Below, in pieces: positions 39,001 to 45,807 of a DNA stretch of 64,000 nucleotides. The translations under genes were made by a program, and so were the position numbers. The notes under the pieces were generated by a model. The model made no database searches and was not told the origin of the DNA. It saw only the letters and a list, made by a program, of their open reading frames with translations. Every line of letters starts with the position of its first letter. Positions within the stretch are counted from its first letter, which is position 1. Source of the stretch: Opisthocomus hoazin (lineage: Eukaryota; Chordata; Aves; Opisthocomiformes; Opisthocomidae); contig NC_134422.1 in the NCBI RefSeq assembly GCF_030867145.1, forward strand, positions 8,063,531 through 8,127,530, read 5' to 3'.

Positions 39001-40560
39001 TGTACTCCGAGTAAAAATAAGAATCATAAAATTACTCTGGAAACACAGCAGCCATTCAATCCAGAACAGCTGAATTTATTTGCACTAGTACGCGGAAGAG
39101 CTCAGCGATTTCCAGGACCAAGAAAGCACTACAAAGGCTCTACTTAGACTTTGAAAAAACATCTCTCCAATCTACAAAACGTACTGACTCATAAGTAGCA
39201 CTACGCAAACCTCAACTGTAAGTACGTGAGGCGTGACAAAGGCACAAGTGAGTGCAAATAGAAACTCCTTAAGAATTTAGCACAGCTTCTGTCCTGTTTC
39301 TAGATTCAAAGCTGAGAATAAAAAAAAAAAAAAAATCAGTTGGCTCTACATAAAGATCCAATTTTATCAGGCAGCCTGTTCAGCAGACAGCCCACCAGTA
39401 AGTTTACAGCAACTATTCATCAAATCGCCACTTTTACAAGCAAAATTGCCCAATACAAATCCCTATCTGCCACACCTAAGAAAACAGCAATTCATGTAAA
39501 CATATACGTGCGCATTACTAGTTAGTAATTCTAAAACAAAATTCAGAAGCAGTAACTGACCTTTTCTAGAGGTTTGCCTGAAGAAATCCCAATAAGTTTC
39601 CAGTCATTCAATACTTCTTCTATTTTTGAAATAAATCTATTAGGGAGGGGAAAAGGCATTAATATTTGCTGAACACTAAGTTTGTACTATAATTCAGCTC
39701 CCTAGAAGCAGGCAATACGTTGTCCTGCTATGGAATTCCTTAAAAAAAGAAAAAACAAACAACCAAACAACAAGAAAAGCCCAAATATCATAGTAAAGAC
39801 AGAACAATTTCTTTCTTGCACAAATAAAATGGTGCTCCTATGTTTACATTTCAGAAGACAGTTGCTAAAAGTAACTGCTGAGAGCACTGCTCACAGATAA
39901 ATAAGCATTTGACACAAAATGATAAACTAAATTCAGACTTAAAGCCCAGCACTTAAGTCCCTTGTCTCCTTCCATCACTGGAAAAAGGCATTTTAGAAAA
40001 TAATACATTGGGAATGCAAGGGCATTCTTTGCCCTAAGTTTTCTTGTACATTATTCTACCAACTTTTAAAGGCTTCAGCTCCGAGATGCTATTTTAACAC
40101 CCAGGCAGCTACCTAACAAACACATCAGCCTTCCAGATGTTTATTCTAACCCTCCGCAGACAGGCATTACACCAGACCCTTCACTGAGCCCACAAACCGC
40201 CCGACTAGATCCTCTTAACCAGCTCGTCGGCTGCCAGGCCGCTCACACGGCCGGGGCCAGGCGCCGGCTGCCAGCGGGTACCGGCCGCGGCGAGGGGCCC
40301 GGCTCCCCCTGCAGGAGAGGGCCGGGGCGGGCACGGCCGAGCCCCCACCATCCCCCCGCGGCGAGGGGAACGGGGCCGGCGACGGCGCCTACCTCTCCCA
40401 CTCGGAGGCGGTGGTGAAGTCCGTAATCTCGAACACCTCCGACTCAGGCTGCGGGGAGAGAGCGGGAGAAGCGATGAGCGGGGAGACCGCCGCGGCCCCG
40501 GCGGAGAGCGCAGGGGAGGAGGGGGGGGGGGGGAACACTCACGTCGCTGTCCGCCGCCAT
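14834..40560 (-). CDS. RAB3GAP1: RAB3GAP1, Rab3 GTPase-activating protein catalytic subunit (complete)
   Basis: With RAB3GAP2, the protein stimulates GTP hydrolysis by Rab3 on synaptic and secretory vesicles and acts as exchange factor for Rab18 at the ER. Exons on the minus strand, 5' to 3': 40543-40560, 40393-40448, 39561-39636, 38462-38594, 38148-38226, 37357-37476, 36591-36756, 35620-35719, 34289-34370, 28972-29040, 28166-28239, 27634-27726, 25988-26157, 25578-25676, 25080-25252, 24066-24120, 23414-23782, 22165-22302, 20290-20517, 19670-19766, 19477-19580, 19252-19367, 17965-18067, 14834-15076. Phases join through all 24 exons to give 2,961 nt (986 residues), close to the 981 of the human protein. 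The start MAADSDPESEVFEITDF is the family start. No frameshift or premature stop is seen. Intron 9 carries the endogenous retrovirus. Confidence 0.97.
15077..17964 (-). other. last intron of RAB3GAP1, 2.9 kb
   Basis: No exon or clear repeat is recognised. Overlapping open frames at 15.35-16.08 kb on the plus strand are Pro/Ser/Arg-rich translations of a GC-rich stretch without splice or family support. Confidence 0.55.
17965..20517 (-). CDS. RAB3GAP1: RAB3GAP1 exons 19-23, catalytic region
   Basis: Exons are 20290-20517, 19670-19766, 19477-19580, 19252-19367 and 17965-18067. Exon 19 encodes FVRWYSPRDYIEEE and LSARMKIPSNMWVEAWETAK, the strongly conserved block in which the catalytic arginine of the human protein has been placed; the Arg is retained. 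Following exons encode the helical KKIIKQIISHSSKVLRFPNP and RARSLKAKFG segments and FVNCLLEQPEVSVIGAGRG. Confidence 0.95.
20589..20665 (+). repeat. old tRNA-derived SINE fragment (MIR/CORE-like)
   Basis: TCTAGTGGGTAGAGCATAGG followed by GGAGCCAAAACTCAGGGAATTCTGTTC resembles the A-box to B-box region of a tRNA-derived SINE of the MIR type. The B box is degraded and no tail is obvious. It is not a functional tRNA gene: no cloverleaf can be drawn. Confidence 0.45.
20666..22164 (-). other. RAB3GAP1 intron 18, remainder
   Basis: AT-rich intron. I see nothing in it beyond short homopolymers. Confidence 0.5.
22165..23782 (-). CDS. RAB3GAP1: RAB3GAP1 exons 17-18, acidic linker
   Basis: Exon 17 (23414-23782, 123 codons) starts MLNCCIERKKARDEGKK and holds a Ser/Gly/Asp/Lys-rich disordered segment with an acidic patch (SWSDSEEEFFECLSDTEDL), then EPLYIPITQ. 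Exon 18 (22165-22302) starts EPAPMTEDLLEEQSEVLAKL. The linker is the most variable part compared with mammals. Confidence 0.95.
24066..26157 (-). CDS. RAB3GAP1: RAB3GAP1 exons 13-16
   Basis: Exons are 25988-26157, 25578-25676, 25080-25252 and 24066-24120. They encode ADITHALSKLTEPAPVPIHK, a basic KKKIRKHR segment, a variable linker with SRGSTSAGNNPPPENGDY, and the well-conserved YKLALCLCMINFYHGGVKG and WQEFVLEMRYRWEN helices. Confidence 0.95.
24509..24538. repeat. interrupted poly(A) tract
   Basis: An A run broken by a single G, in an intron of RAB3GAP1 (poly-T on the sense strand). Likely length-variable. Confidence 0.8.
26159..26183. repeat. (AAAAT)n microsatellite
   Basis: Four to five units of ATAAA/AAAAT directly upstream of RAB3GAP1 exon 13; the exon's TTTTATAG acceptor lies at its edge. 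Length change here would alter the pyrimidine-rich tract. Confidence 0.75.
27394..27414. repeat. (AAC)n microsatellite
   Basis: About six AAC units after an A-rich stretch, in a RAB3GAP1 intron. A similar (AAC)n run is at 25050-25072, just before the donor of exon 15. Confidence 0.7.
27634..29040 (-). CDS. RAB3GAP1: RAB3GAP1 exons 10-12
   Basis: Exons are 28972-29040, 28166-28239 and 27634-27726. They encode SELHLATTWPHLTEGI, DLDPIQAPQWSVRVRKA and GDFLTEFFKLCRRKESTDEI, in phase with each other. Exon 10 lies about 600 bp from the 5' LTR of the intron 9 provirus. Confidence 0.95.
29629..29634. repeat. target-site duplication, left copy
   Basis: ATTTAT directly before the 5' LTR. The perfect right copy is at 34070-34075 after the 3' LTR. 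Six bp is the spacing expected for alpha/beta-type integrases. Confidence 0.9.
29635..29988 (+). repeat. 5' LTR, 354 bp
   Basis: Begins TGTGGGGGGG and ends CCCCGACA. It contains CCAAT at 29820-29824, TATAAA at 29869-29874 and AATAAA at 29892-29897. The TATA box and polyadenylation signal are only about 20 bp apart, so R is short and the signal lies near the cap site. No difference from the 3' LTR was found. Confidence 0.95.
29991..30008 (+). other. retroviral primer-binding site, tRNA-Lys type
   Basis: TGGCGCCCGAACAGCGAC lies two bases after the 5' LTR. It matches the complement of the tRNA-Lys3 3' end at 17 of 18 bases as I recall it, the usual primer of MMTV-like viruses and lentiviruses. 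Confidence 0.85.
30225..31925 (+). CDS. gag: ERV gag (full-length open frame, 566 aa)
   Basis: The frame is open from ATG to TAA. Residues 1-95 form a matrix-like helical domain; the start lacks an N-terminal Gly, so myristoylation is not expected. PSAP at 106-109 is a late-domain (ESCRT-recruiting) motif. A charged spacer follows, then a capsid with a major homology region at about 373-388 (Q-G-x-x-E-x4-F-x2-R-L pattern). Gln-rich spacing precedes two CCHC zinc knuckles at about 502-515 and 522-535. No stop or frameshift interrupts it, which fits a very young insertion. The end overlaps the protease frame. Confidence 0.93.
   Translation: MDKEVALELLQCFLEKRGVELGCIKQLAGLVATGKLKGFFKTPDSLFEEKEWRDFGDVLWDMVIDDDKIGKKLMKPWREVINCIKRYKVEKNLAAVVTQKLEKVEPSAPPPEAGCSLFSSGTTAPPGDNALLFSTSKVPEPPCWEKVKVTMEGSSNNQEAEEEKELGIGRKVEQQGMEQGKGEQGNKETGKDSGTCRRPMGINWRKVADEASEAGEFLPLAFPVAFEEDAHGDYHGNHAPLGWKLLSQLRNTVNESGLHGEPSKQMLNYIWGGAVLCPEDIKVIMRMIMTQSQLLLWQAHWQRYCEASAQTPREQGDPLRGVTVEQLMGAGPFVTIRAQLQMGPQRCLEAMRTARAALEHVKTAQPSPSYMGIKQGREETFARFIDRLTSAIEQSDVPEWMRAALLRQCVIQNSNTQTRNIISSLPADATVELMLDRMSRVPVGPQAMLVEAMKQLGSDILQAQQQAFTAQQQFQQQVFAALQPLRVNAAEARPKPPRSFKCYRCGREGHMRCNCQATRVWCESCRTNNHNTEICLKSGNGRMSASSRRAPTQVAAPAVQQVTANL
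31838..31844 (+). promoter_or_regulatory. gag-pro -1 ribosomal frameshift site GGGAAAC
   Basis: The heptamer sits in the gag frame as G GGA AAC and switches into the dUTPase-protease frame, which is -1 to gag. The sequence after it can pair (GACGG about 31846 with CCGTC about 31864, and GCGCG with CGCGC), a plausible stimulatory structure. Confidence 0.85.
31844..32683 (+). CDS. pro: ERV dUTPase-like domain and aspartic protease (pro)
   Basis: Read after the -1 shift, the frame first shows a dUTPase-like fold: a LIDANFTG catalytic-motif equivalent, GSKIAQL, and the RGFGSTG motif near its end. It is followed by a retroviral protease with LLLDTGADLTII (DTGA at about 32417-32428) and GLIGRDVLDQLG. 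The two domains in one pro frame are typical of betaretroviruses and beta-like class II elements. No G-patch tail is seen after the protease. The frame is open to TAA at 32681-32683. Confidence 0.88.
   Translation, partial: RTDERVEPSRPDTSSSSSSAASDCQLINAHSDISSQLQPAAAGSLGMDVATAVTVTLLDQRPQRVPSNVKGPVIINKQACETLLLGRSSTSLKGLTVIPRLIDANFTGTISIIVQTSFLPIHIPTGSKIAQLIPLPHLTAGISPRITTPREDRGFGSTGAGVFLTMSMNHRPTTMATLEARGQQIHLSLLLDTGADLTIIEEGVWPKTWPTKPMERGVEGVGGYTPVQRSVDRILIIIDNRHATVPVTVMPLPTGVNGLIGRDVLDQLGVVLTTEKVFQ
32677..33771 (+). pseudogene. pol: ERV pol, truncated after the RT polymerase part
   Basis: In a further -1 frame the sequence encodes reverse transcriptase from the fingers through the palm, with the LPQGMKNSP block and the catalytic YMDD at 33224-33235, into the start of the connection region (HLLGALSQ). 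The frame then runs directly into the polypurine tract and the 3' LTR, where it stops. Connection, RNase H and integrase are gone, as is env. The remaining codons carry no stop, so the loss is one deletion rather than decay. The pro-pol overlap holds GGTTTTT at 32671-32677, a poor slippery heptamer. Confidence 0.9.
33697..33715 (+). other. retroviral polypurine tract
   Basis: Nineteen uninterrupted purines (A-rich, then G-rich, ending GGAAG) end exactly at the TG of the 3' LTR. This is the plus-strand primer site. The deletion point of pol lies at its upstream edge. Confidence 0.88.
33716..34069 (+). repeat. 3' LTR, 354 bp
   Basis: Identical in sequence and length to the 5' LTR, with TATAAA at 33950-33955 and AATAAA at 33973-33978. 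It can drive transcription into RAB3GAP1 intron 9 antisense to the gene. Confidence 0.95.
34070..34075. repeat. target-site duplication, right copy
   Basis: ATTTAT directly after the 3' LTR, identical to the left copy. This shows that the provirus has not recombined with another locus. Confidence 0.9.
34289..36756 (-). CDS. RAB3GAP1: RAB3GAP1 exons 7-9
   Basis: Exons are 36591-36756, 35620-35719 and 34289-34370. They encode QVPLFVQIHHKWRRMYVGEC, the DWQQYFWPQQPP segment and DIDALVGGEVGGLEFGKLP, all strongly conserved in the family. Exon 7 needs the acceptor TATAG at 36757-36758 to keep frame; the next AG four bases on would shift it. Confidence 0.95.
35887..35980 (-). mobile_element. CR1 LINE 3' end fragment
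   Basis: AATCAAAGAATCATTAAGGTTGGAAAAGACCTC through CATCAAGTCCAACCACC is the reverse complement of a CR1 3' UTR. Only about 95 bp is clearly alignable by eye. It lies in a RAB3GAP1 intron in sense orientation to that gene. Confidence 0.85.
37357..40448 (-). CDS. RAB3GAP1: RAB3GAP1 exons 2-6, N-terminal domain
   Basis: Exons are 40393-40448, 39561-39636, 38462-38594, 38148-38226 and 37357-37476. They encode the acidic start, ISKIEEVLNDWKLIGI, and a block with LVRWYGLREFVVIAP. For exon 5 two nearby donors exist (38155 and 38147). Only the second (GTACGT at 38147) keeps VRWYGL and the downstream frame. The intron between exons 6 and 7 splits a codon expected to be Trp. Confidence 0.93.
40543..40560 (-). 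CDS. RAB3GAP1: RAB3GAP1 exon 1 (six codons, start)
   Basis: The ATG at 40560-40558 begins MAADSD and is followed at once by a GTGAGT donor. The exon lies inside the CpG island. Intron 1 is only 94 bp and contains a run of 13 C on the sense strand (plus-strand G at 40521-40533). Confidence 0.93.
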
Positions 40561-40869
40561 CTTGCGACAGCGCCCCGGCGGCGCGGAGGCTGACGGGAAA
40601 GCGGCGGAGGAGCGGCGGTGGGCGTCTCCTCACCGAGCGTCCCGGGCGGGCTCCGCGGCAGCCCGGCTCCCCACCCGGTTCCCCGGGCCTGAGCCCGGCT
40701 GGGCTGTCCCTGTCTTACCCTCCCTTCCCCCCGGGCACGCTGAAGAGGTTGAAACGCTGCCGTTCCGCTCCGCCGTGCGTGTTCCGGGCGGGGGGAGTTG
40801 CCTCGGCAACGCGGGGTAAACTCGGCGCTGCCTGCTCCTCGGCGCTGCCTGCTCCTCGGCGCGGCGAAC

Positions 40870-41002
40870 GGGCCGAAAGTAAACCCAAAACCGCGGGGCG
40901 GCTGCCTGCGTTCCGAGCCGCCGGGCAAAGGCGGGCAGCGGTGGGCTGCGAGTGCTCCGCGACTGCTGCTCGGGTGGCCGCGCCTCGCTGCTGCAGCTCC
41001 AG
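40870..41002 (+). other. MAP3K19: candidate non-coding first exon of MAP3K19 (5' limit unknown)
   Basis: A strong donor (CTCCAG|GTGAGGTG) lies at 41002/41003 in the CpG island, pointing towards MAP3K19. The frame that would join to the exon at 45737 is open back through the island but contains no ATG, so this is probably 5' UTR. The start coordinate is arbitrary, and a cDNA would be needed to place it. Confidence 0.4.
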
Positions 41003-41091
41003 GTGAGGTGTTGGCCGTGCCTCTGGGCTGAACCTTTTCAGTTTCTATTTTGAAGGGATTTTGTGTATCAAAAAAAGAAAAAGGCAAAATT

Positions 41092-41513
41092 TCACAGAAT
41101 CACAGGATGGTAGGGTTTGGAGGGGACCTCTGTGGGTCACCCAGTCCAACCCCCCTGCCGAAGCAGGGTCACCCAGAGCAGGCTGCACAGCACCGCGTCC
41201 AGGCGGGTCTTGAATATCTCCAGAGGAGACTCCACAACCTCCCTGGGCAGCCTGTTCCAGTGCTCCGTCACCCTCAGAGGGAAGAAGTTCTTCCTCGTGC
41301 TCAGCTGGAACTTCCTCTGCTTCAGTTTGTGCCCATTGCCCCTTGTCCTGTCACTGGGCACCACTGGAAAGAGTGGCCCCATCCTCCTGACGCCCACCCT
41401 TGAGATATTTATAAGGTCCCCTCTCAGCCTTCTCCAGGCTAAACAAGCCCAGCTCCCTCAGCCTTTCCTCGCAGGAGAGATGCTCCAATCCCCTCATCAT
41501 CCTTGTAGCCCTG
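41092..41513 (-). mobile_element. CR1 LINE 3' fragment
   Basis: Reverse complement of the CR1 ORF2 C-terminus and 3' UTR. It aligns by eye with the copy at 55.5 kb up to the shared CATCCTTGTAGCCCT block, then diverges. It inserted just outside the CpG island. Open frames across it are CR1-derived. Confidence 0.92.
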
Positions 41514-41644
41514 AATTTGGAGAAGTTCACTGTCTGATATGACTCTTAACAGGCTAATATAATGGGATAATGGATTATCTGGTGTTTAGCATAAGAATGA
41601 GAAATCAGCAGTGCTGACTTCAGTAGCTAATTTGCACAGTTCAT

Positions 41645-41800
41645 TGGACGACCTTGGTCATCAGCTGTCGGTCATTCAGTTATTCTCTCTCTGTTTCCTC
41701 TTCTCTAAACTAAGAATGACAGTACCGTCCAGTGTCTGGCTGCTACGCGGTTAGAAAATAACGCACATTCCTCAGATGAAAAAGTGTTATATAAAACTGT
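41645..41800 (+). repeat. possible MIR/CORE-SINE tail
   Basis: GACCTTGGTCATC, CATTCAG, CTCTCTGTTTCCTC, TCTAAA, ATGACAGTACC and, about 70 bp later, AGATGAAAAAGTGTTATATAAA are spaced as in the 3' half of a MIR-type SINE. The copy is old and diverged; the head is missing. Confidence 0.45.
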
Positions 41801-44800
41801 TATAAAAAATTAATTTAATCTAGGATAAGTGCATGAGTTTCTTGGGAAGGCTGCTGCATGCTTCCAAGTAATCATGTTTTTTGCTGATAGAATCAGTAAC
41901 AAAAGCTTAATTCTTTTCCTGACTAGCAGCATTGAGTGACAAAATGCTTCTGAATCCAACAAAAGCCACGCAGGCCCTTCATTTCTACCGACCTCTGTAG
42001 CGACTTTGAAATGGAACGATTCCTTATGGACCAACAGCTACATCGATTGCTACTTTCCATCTGTTGCATATATCTTACCTTTGGTAGTACTTTGATACTA
42101 CGCCAGTTTTCCTCATAGATTAGTAGTACTGCTGAGAGTCCCGAGCTCAGCTGCAAAGGAAAAAAAAAAAAGTATTTATGAATAAATTACAAAAATTAAT
42201 TTGAGAGAGCTCCAAAAAAGAAGGGAAAAAAACGTTGCCGGGGTAGTACCCAAGATTGCTGTTAGGAATTACTTGTGATAAAATTTATAATGAATGTTGA
42301 AAATGTTACGTACTTCTAGGTGTGGAAGGTGTATAAAACAGAGTATTTTATTCAGTTGAGTGATGTAAGGAAAAGCAATGACGTACCTTTCTTGTAGCCT
42401 GCCATACATATTATGTTATAAACCAGCGTAATTTGATAGCACGTGTATGGTGGTTACGCAATATTTTTGTGTGAGGAGAGAATGTATTCCAGCAAATTAA
42501 ATTGAAGATGCAAATGCAAGAAAATGGAAACATTTTTGTGGAAGATTTTTTGTTCTGTTTTAATTGGACATAACATATTTCTTATATGGTTAAAGACAAG
42601 AAGCCACTGCCACGTTAATCAATTATGTCAGCACATCAGAACGTTTCGTGGAATCCAGCAAGCAGTACGATATTTATGCTCTGTAAAAAGTTAGACCCCG
42701 TTCAATAATATTAGCAGGAAAGTACATATGTAAAAGATACAAATTGTTGTATTACATACTTCTTTATTACCTAGTAGGAAAAAAAATCCTTATAGGCATA
42801 TTATTACATAATTTTCCATTATGGACTTTATAATATTCCTCTCTAGCACCCAGAGTTACCCAATGTAAGAATTTGACACTGTTATTTATATATGTTTAAA
42901 TGTATATTCGTATTCATTCATGTACATTCATACACATAAGGTATCTGACAATATCTTATTTTATGTCCAATATCTTACATATTTCATGTTTTTTTAAACT
43001 CTAAGTTATTTATTAAATAATAAAGGCATTGGGAAACATTTTAATACAGCTATTAACTGATATTCATGATGGTATTTTCTTTTATTAATTTCAATTCACT
43101 GTCTTTAATTACATTATGTGTTCTTGTCACCTGAGAAACAGAAATTCACTATGTTTTTCAGAAAGACCCCCAAAGCCATCCAAGCTCTTAATTGAGATCA
43201 GTTTTAGTTTAAGAATTAGCTGTCTAGAATTTCAAATCTTCTAATCCTTTGACTTCACCCTCTCATGTTTCTTCTTTAAGAGCCTGCAATTTGAGGTTGT
43301 TCTGTGTTGTGTATGCTACTGTCATCTTATGGTATTGTTAATCTTTGAGTTTAATGTTAGAAAAGAGGGTTGATGTTCTCATAATCGTGAAACAGCTCTT
43401 AGTATGCTTACTCACCATATTCAGGAATATTGTTAATTGTGGATCAATATTACCCATACGTAGGTATAGGAACCAGGAGGGTGACAGCTAGCTCCTTTCC
43501 CACAGCTATTGCTGATTAGTTGTGGGAAAGGTTCATTACAATTTTCTGATTAAGGGTGAAGTCTAATAAAAGCATCTTTGTCTGGAAAAAAACAATGTTT
43601 GGGGACAGCTTGTTCCCACTGTGGGAATTCTGTAATGCCTGAGAGATGATACAGCATAGCAGGTAATAGTCATATGAAAACACATTAAAATTTAAAATCA
43701 CAATGGTGGCACTTCCAAGTAGAAGTGTGGCATTAATCTATTTTGATCTTTTCAGTGCTTTTCAAAAACTATCAGCTTTAATTTTTTACCAAAATATATC
43801 ATTTTCTTCAGAAAGAAACACGATTTAGATCAGTTACAGTTAGGAATACAGGTAACATAGATAGAAAGTTTTAAATGAATGGTATAATTAATTCAAAGTA
43901 CATATCGTGTTTTATTTCTGAAAGCAATCTCAAAAATGACTATGACCCACTGAATTAATATATTGAAAAAAATTATGCATTTATATAATTCTTATGTTTT
44001 CTTTCTATGTTAAAAAAGATTTATAGAGCTTAGATAGGTTTGTAAGATAATGCAAGCATCCGTGCTAGGTGTGAGAAAAGAATCTACATATTCTGTTTCA
44101 CAGGTGCATGTATTAAGATCCGAACTGGTGTGAAATCTCGGTCCCACCGAAGTCAGTAAGAGGGCTACTGCATGTCTGAGTTTCCCCAAACCTGTTCTTT
44201 TCTGCAAGAACTGTAGTATTAAATTCCTCTGCAACTTAACTACTTTCATGCAAGTGGCCGTGTAGACTATGACTACGCTGTCAGTTTGGCCAAGCACCTA
44301 GCTGTCTACTGGTACTTCTGCATACAATTGTTAACATAAGGTGTAAATACTTGCTGTTTAAATTTCCTGAGAGCAGCTTTTCAAATGTTTTTTGTTTGAC
44401 TTTGCTGTTCTTGGCTTGTAGATCTCCTCAAAAATCCTGTTATGTTAAACTGAAAATACAAGGCACAAATACTCACAATGAACATTATTCTTACTTCTGT
44501 TTCTGCCGGATTTAGAAATACTGTAAAAGCATAACTTTGAATACACAAGTGATTATTTATGGATGAGTTAATCTCTACATGGAATGAATCAAGGTTGGAA
44601 AACTGATCTCTAAAGATATCAAAGCATTATTTGGGAATCCTAATGGAAATCAGCCTCCCATATCGGTGTAAAGAGCCCATATATCCTCATAGAAGGCCAG
44701 CAGTTTATGGTGTCAGACTACAGGTGGTACATGGATAGCTCTGTTATTCCTTTCCTTGAGCTAGTTATGTCTCTCAACAACCAGGAGTTAAAATATCAAA

Positions 44801-45736
44801 TGTTTGTAATACTAATTTAATGTAAGCTTTGAAGTGTTTTTGTTTTATAAATGTAGTATCATTTGATAATACATTTTTCGAAACATAAAGCGGTACTAAG
44901 ATGCTCACAGAAAGGTACACTCGTGGTTAAGATACTGATTTTGACGATCTATTAGTCTGAAGTGAGAAACAAGAGTTTACTACAAATAGGCTAATTCTGT
45001 GTTGGCTAATGACTCTTGAGTATATGAAATTCAGTCAGATGACACACAGGTCACAGAAATTCAGTGGCAACAAAAAAGGCAATAAAATAACAGCTAGTTA
45101 TGTTTTATGCGGTGTACAATTTTTAAAAACCTAAAAAATTACCTTTGTAAATGCTCAGAGATAATACATTGCCGTTCATGTATTTATGAATTTATAATAG
45201 TTCTGAGATAAAGCGTGAAATTTATACCTTGTTGATATCAATGAGATTTTTGTTAATGTTTTCAGCCAAATCAGTCTGGATGCCTTGGCTCTGCAGAGAA
45301 AAATGCCCAGCTAAGTTTTGAACACGTTTAAAACTAGACTGTTTGTATTATGGGATAATTACTTTTCAAGATACTTAAAAATTATTTACAACATAAATGA
45401 CGTATTTTTTTCTGAAATTTATAGAAGGATTCCACCTGACTTCATGTTTCTTTGGAATAAGCTATCAAAGAGATTTCTAGCAGCAAAATAATATGGACAG
45501 TTTTCATGTCTTATTCAACACAGCATATGTTGAGTTTTTAGCAATAAAAACTGTGCCTGGACTGTTTGCTTCTGTGTACTCGCAGGACAGGGCATTGGAT
45601 GTTAAATTATATTTTTAATAATTTCAAGTACTTTTAAAATATTGCTTTTATCTTACTTATGGCTCTGAAATAATGAAATATAAAGTACTGATTTGTACAT
45701 GTGATTTGGAAATCAGTTAATGAAACATTTTTTCAG
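41801..45736 (+). other. long 5' intron of MAP3K19
   Basis: Very AT-rich. No coding exon could be supported; a further N-terminal exon, as in mammals, was looked for and not found. The only structured spot is the GTGGGAA palindrome cluster at 43494-43627. Confidence 0.5.
43494..43627. promoter_or_regulatory. cluster of four TTCCCAC/GTGGGAA sites in two inverted pairs
   Basis: CCTTTCCCACA at 43494-43504 is inverted perfectly as TGTGGGAAAGG at 43521-43531 (16-nt loop). TTCCCAC at 43613-43619 is inverted as GTGGGAA at 43621-43627 (1-nt centre). GTGGGAA is the core recognised by RBPJ/CSL. A regulatory role is inference; a relic of a palindromic repeat is the alternative. Confidence 0.35.
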
Positions 45737-45807
45737 GTATCAGGACCTTAATACATCTAAGGACAGTATGTCTGAAGACCAACAAAATAAGAGGAGAAGC
45801 AAAGAAG
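45737..45807 (+). CDS. MAP3K19: MAP3K19 first supported coding exon
   Basis: The exon lies between TTTTTTCAG and GAAG|GTAGTC and contains the likely start ATG at 45768 ([13 protein letters not shown]). Codons upstream of it are open to the acceptor, so an earlier start is possible. Confidence 0.7.

Larger units (their letters stand above)
40190..41010. promoter_or_regulatory. CpG island, divergent RAB3GAP1 / MAP3K19 promoter
   Basis: GC-rich and CpG-dense sequence in sharp contrast to AT-rich flanks. It contains exons 1 and 2 of RAB3GAP1 (minus strand). On the plus strand it holds a good donor, CTCCAG|GTGAGG, at 41002/41003. No TATA box is evident, as expected for a CpG-island promoter. It includes a 17-bp perfect tandem duplication at 40821-40854 and a G13 run at 40521-40533. 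Confidence 0.85.

Noticed and set aside
40205-41087. Long open frames on both strands across the CpG island
   Set aside because: Arg/Pro/Ala-rich translations expected from high GC. Only the short RAB3GAP1 exons 1 and 2 fit the gene structure.
44095-44175. GGTCCCACCGAAGTCAGTAAG, reminiscent of an old amniote repeat with CCATTGAAGTCAATGG
   Set aside because: Similarity is limited to about 15 bases and the palindrome is not preserved.
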